This document shows, piece by piece, positions 32,825-33,516 of a stretch of 33,516 nucleotides of DNA. Position 1 is the first letter of the stretch. Every line of letters begins with the position of its first letter. The position numbers and the translations under genes were made by a program. The DNA comes from Rhodoplanes roseus (GTDB lineage: Bacteria; Pseudomonadota; Alphaproteobacteria; Rhizobiales; Xanthobacteraceae). The stretch spans positions 1-33,516 of the forward strand of contig NZ_NPEX01000043.1 of the NCBI RefSeq assembly GCF_003258865.1. Direction: 5' to 3'. The notes under the pieces are model-generated. The model was not told the DNA's origin. It searched no databases and saw only the letters and a program-made list of their open reading frames with translations.

Positions 32825-33440
32825 ATGCACCCGTTCGCGTATTTCGAGCCCGCGACGCTCGACGAGACGATCGCGCTCCTGGCCCGGCACGGCCGTGACG
32901 CCGACCTGATGGCCGGCGGCACCGATCTGCTGGTCGAGATCAAGGAGCACATCCGCCGTCCCGCCGCGGTGATCAACCTGAAGAAGATCCCGGGCCTGGC
33001 AAATCTCTCCTGCGATGCGGCGACGGGCCTGCGCATCGGCGCGCTCGTCACGGTGCGCGAGATCGAGACGTCGCCGGCCGTGCGACGGCTCTATCCGGCG
33101 CTCGCCCGGGCGGCGCAGGAGATCGGCTCCGTCCAGATCCGCAATCGCGCCACCATCGTCGGAAACGTCTGCCGCGCCTCGCCCTCCGCCGACACGCTGC
33201 CGCCGCTGATCGCCATGGGCGGGCGCATCGAGATGACGGGACCGGCCGGGTCGCGCAGCCTTCCCTTGGACGCGTTCTTCACCGGCCCCGGAAAGACCGT
33301 GCTGGCCGCCGGCGAGATCGTCACGGCCATCGTGCTGCCGCCGCCGGCAGCGCAGGCCGGATCCGACTACATCAAGCACGGCCGCCGCCGCGCCATGGAG
33401 CTCGCGACCGTCGGTGTCGCTGTGTCGCTGCGGCGCGACG
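32825..33440 (+). CDS. FAD-binding subunit of a molybdenum hydroxylase (CoxM-like), 3' part missing
   Basis: The N-terminal ~205 residues are the FAD-binding domain of xanthine dehydrogenase/CO dehydrogenase medium subunits: FAYFEPATLDETIALLARHG, the FAD motif LMAGGTDLL, and IRNRATIVGNVCRASPSADT, then HGRRRAMELATVGVAVSL. This subunit passes electrons from the Mo and Fe-S subunits to an acceptor. The family normally continues another ~70-80 residues. Here the family resemblance stops near 33437, and the rest of the window matches another gene. No stop codon is seen in this frame. Partner Mo-binding and Fe-S subunits are expected to the right but are not present. Confidence 0.88.
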
Positions 33441-33516
33441 GACCGCAAGGCCGGCTGGCTGTCCGGCGGCGAGCGGCAGATGCTGATGATCGGCCGCGCC
33501 ATCCTGGGCAGGCCGA
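33441..33516 (+). pseudogene. Fragment of a LivF-like ABC ATPase after a chimeric junction
   Basis: Reading from about 33441 in the +1 frame relative to the FAD-subunit gene gives DRKAGW followed by LSGGERQMLMIGRAILGRP. This is the ABC signature motif and following helix of branched-chain amino acid (LivF-type) ATPases, without the preceding Walker A domain. It runs off the window. The sudden change of gene and frame suggests an assembly chimera at a contig end, or a real deletion/recombination joining two genes. Confidence 0.7.

Noticed and set aside
30674-33502. A 942-codon open frame on the minus strand opposite the amidohydrolase pair
   Set aside because: Its internal repetition merely mirrors the duplicated amidohydrolases. 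The plus-strand genes have clear motifs and ribosome sites.
1-33516. tRNA, rRNA, insertion sequence, prophage or CRISPR array
   Set aside because: No tRNA-like clover-leaf, transposase motif, phage gene or regularly spaced repeat array was seen on either strand; the REP-like elements are the only dispersed repeats found.

Overview
This is a high-GC window of 33.5 kb, about two thirds G+C by eye, from an alphaproteobacterium, most likely Hyphomicrobiales (Bradyrhizobium/Rhodoplanes-like). The grounds are the alphaproteobacterial cell-cycle regulator TrcR (DUF1013) beside an ispH-thrB-rnhA block, an orphan Bug/TctC binding protein, FixL/FixJ-like signalling, and intergenic palindromic repeats of the type common in Bradyrhizobium relatives. 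The window opens inside one such repeat and closes in what looks like a chimeric junction, so it may be a whole contig. I saw no tRNA, rRNA, insertion sequence or CRISPR array.

Layout. 1-5.4 kb holds mixed metabolic genes: a maltose-acetyltransferase-like enzyme, a TctC-type binding protein, a GNAT, a glutathionyl-hydroquinone reductase, a Nudix hydrolase and a flavin amine oxidase. 5.4-6.05 kb is a markedly AT-richer non-coding island with inverted repeats, upstream of a PAS/LuxR-type regulator. 6.9-10.3 kb is the conserved chromosomal block: trcR, divergent from ispH-thrB-rnhA. 10.5-17.05 kb is a regulatory block: an AraC regulator, a membrane PAS histidine kinase, a FixJ-type response regulator translationally coupled to it, a stand-alone receiver, and a convergent 951-residue winged-helix/NTPase/TPR regulator. 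17.2-18.8 kb holds a fructosamine-kinase-like gene coupled to a low-molecular-weight phosphatase, and a small zinc-ribbon protein.

19.3 kb to the end is a catabolic-looking cluster, almost all on the plus strand. It begins with a NitT/TauT-type ABC importer (Tat-exported binding protein, ATPase, permease) and an SDR-fold protein lacking the YxxxK motif. Next come a PLP aminotransferase, an alpha/beta hydrolase, an M20 carbamoylase-like amidohydrolase, a GNAT and a GntR/FCD regulator. It ends with a UbiD-type decarboxylase, two tandem ACMSD-like amidohydrolases and the FAD subunit of a molybdenum hydroxylase. Import, hydroxylation, decarboxylation, ring or amide hydrolysis and transamination would fit breakdown of a carboxylated aromatic or N-heterocyclic compound. 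The substrate is not readable from the sequence, and the pathway is inference.

The most notable points are: (1) the first of the two tandem amidohydrolases has lost the HxH metal ligands and other active-site residues that its neighbour keeps, suggesting an enzyme/pseudoenzyme pair; (2) the molybdenum-hydroxylase FAD-subunit gene changes, within the last ~80 bases, into a LivF-type ABC ATPase signature in another frame.
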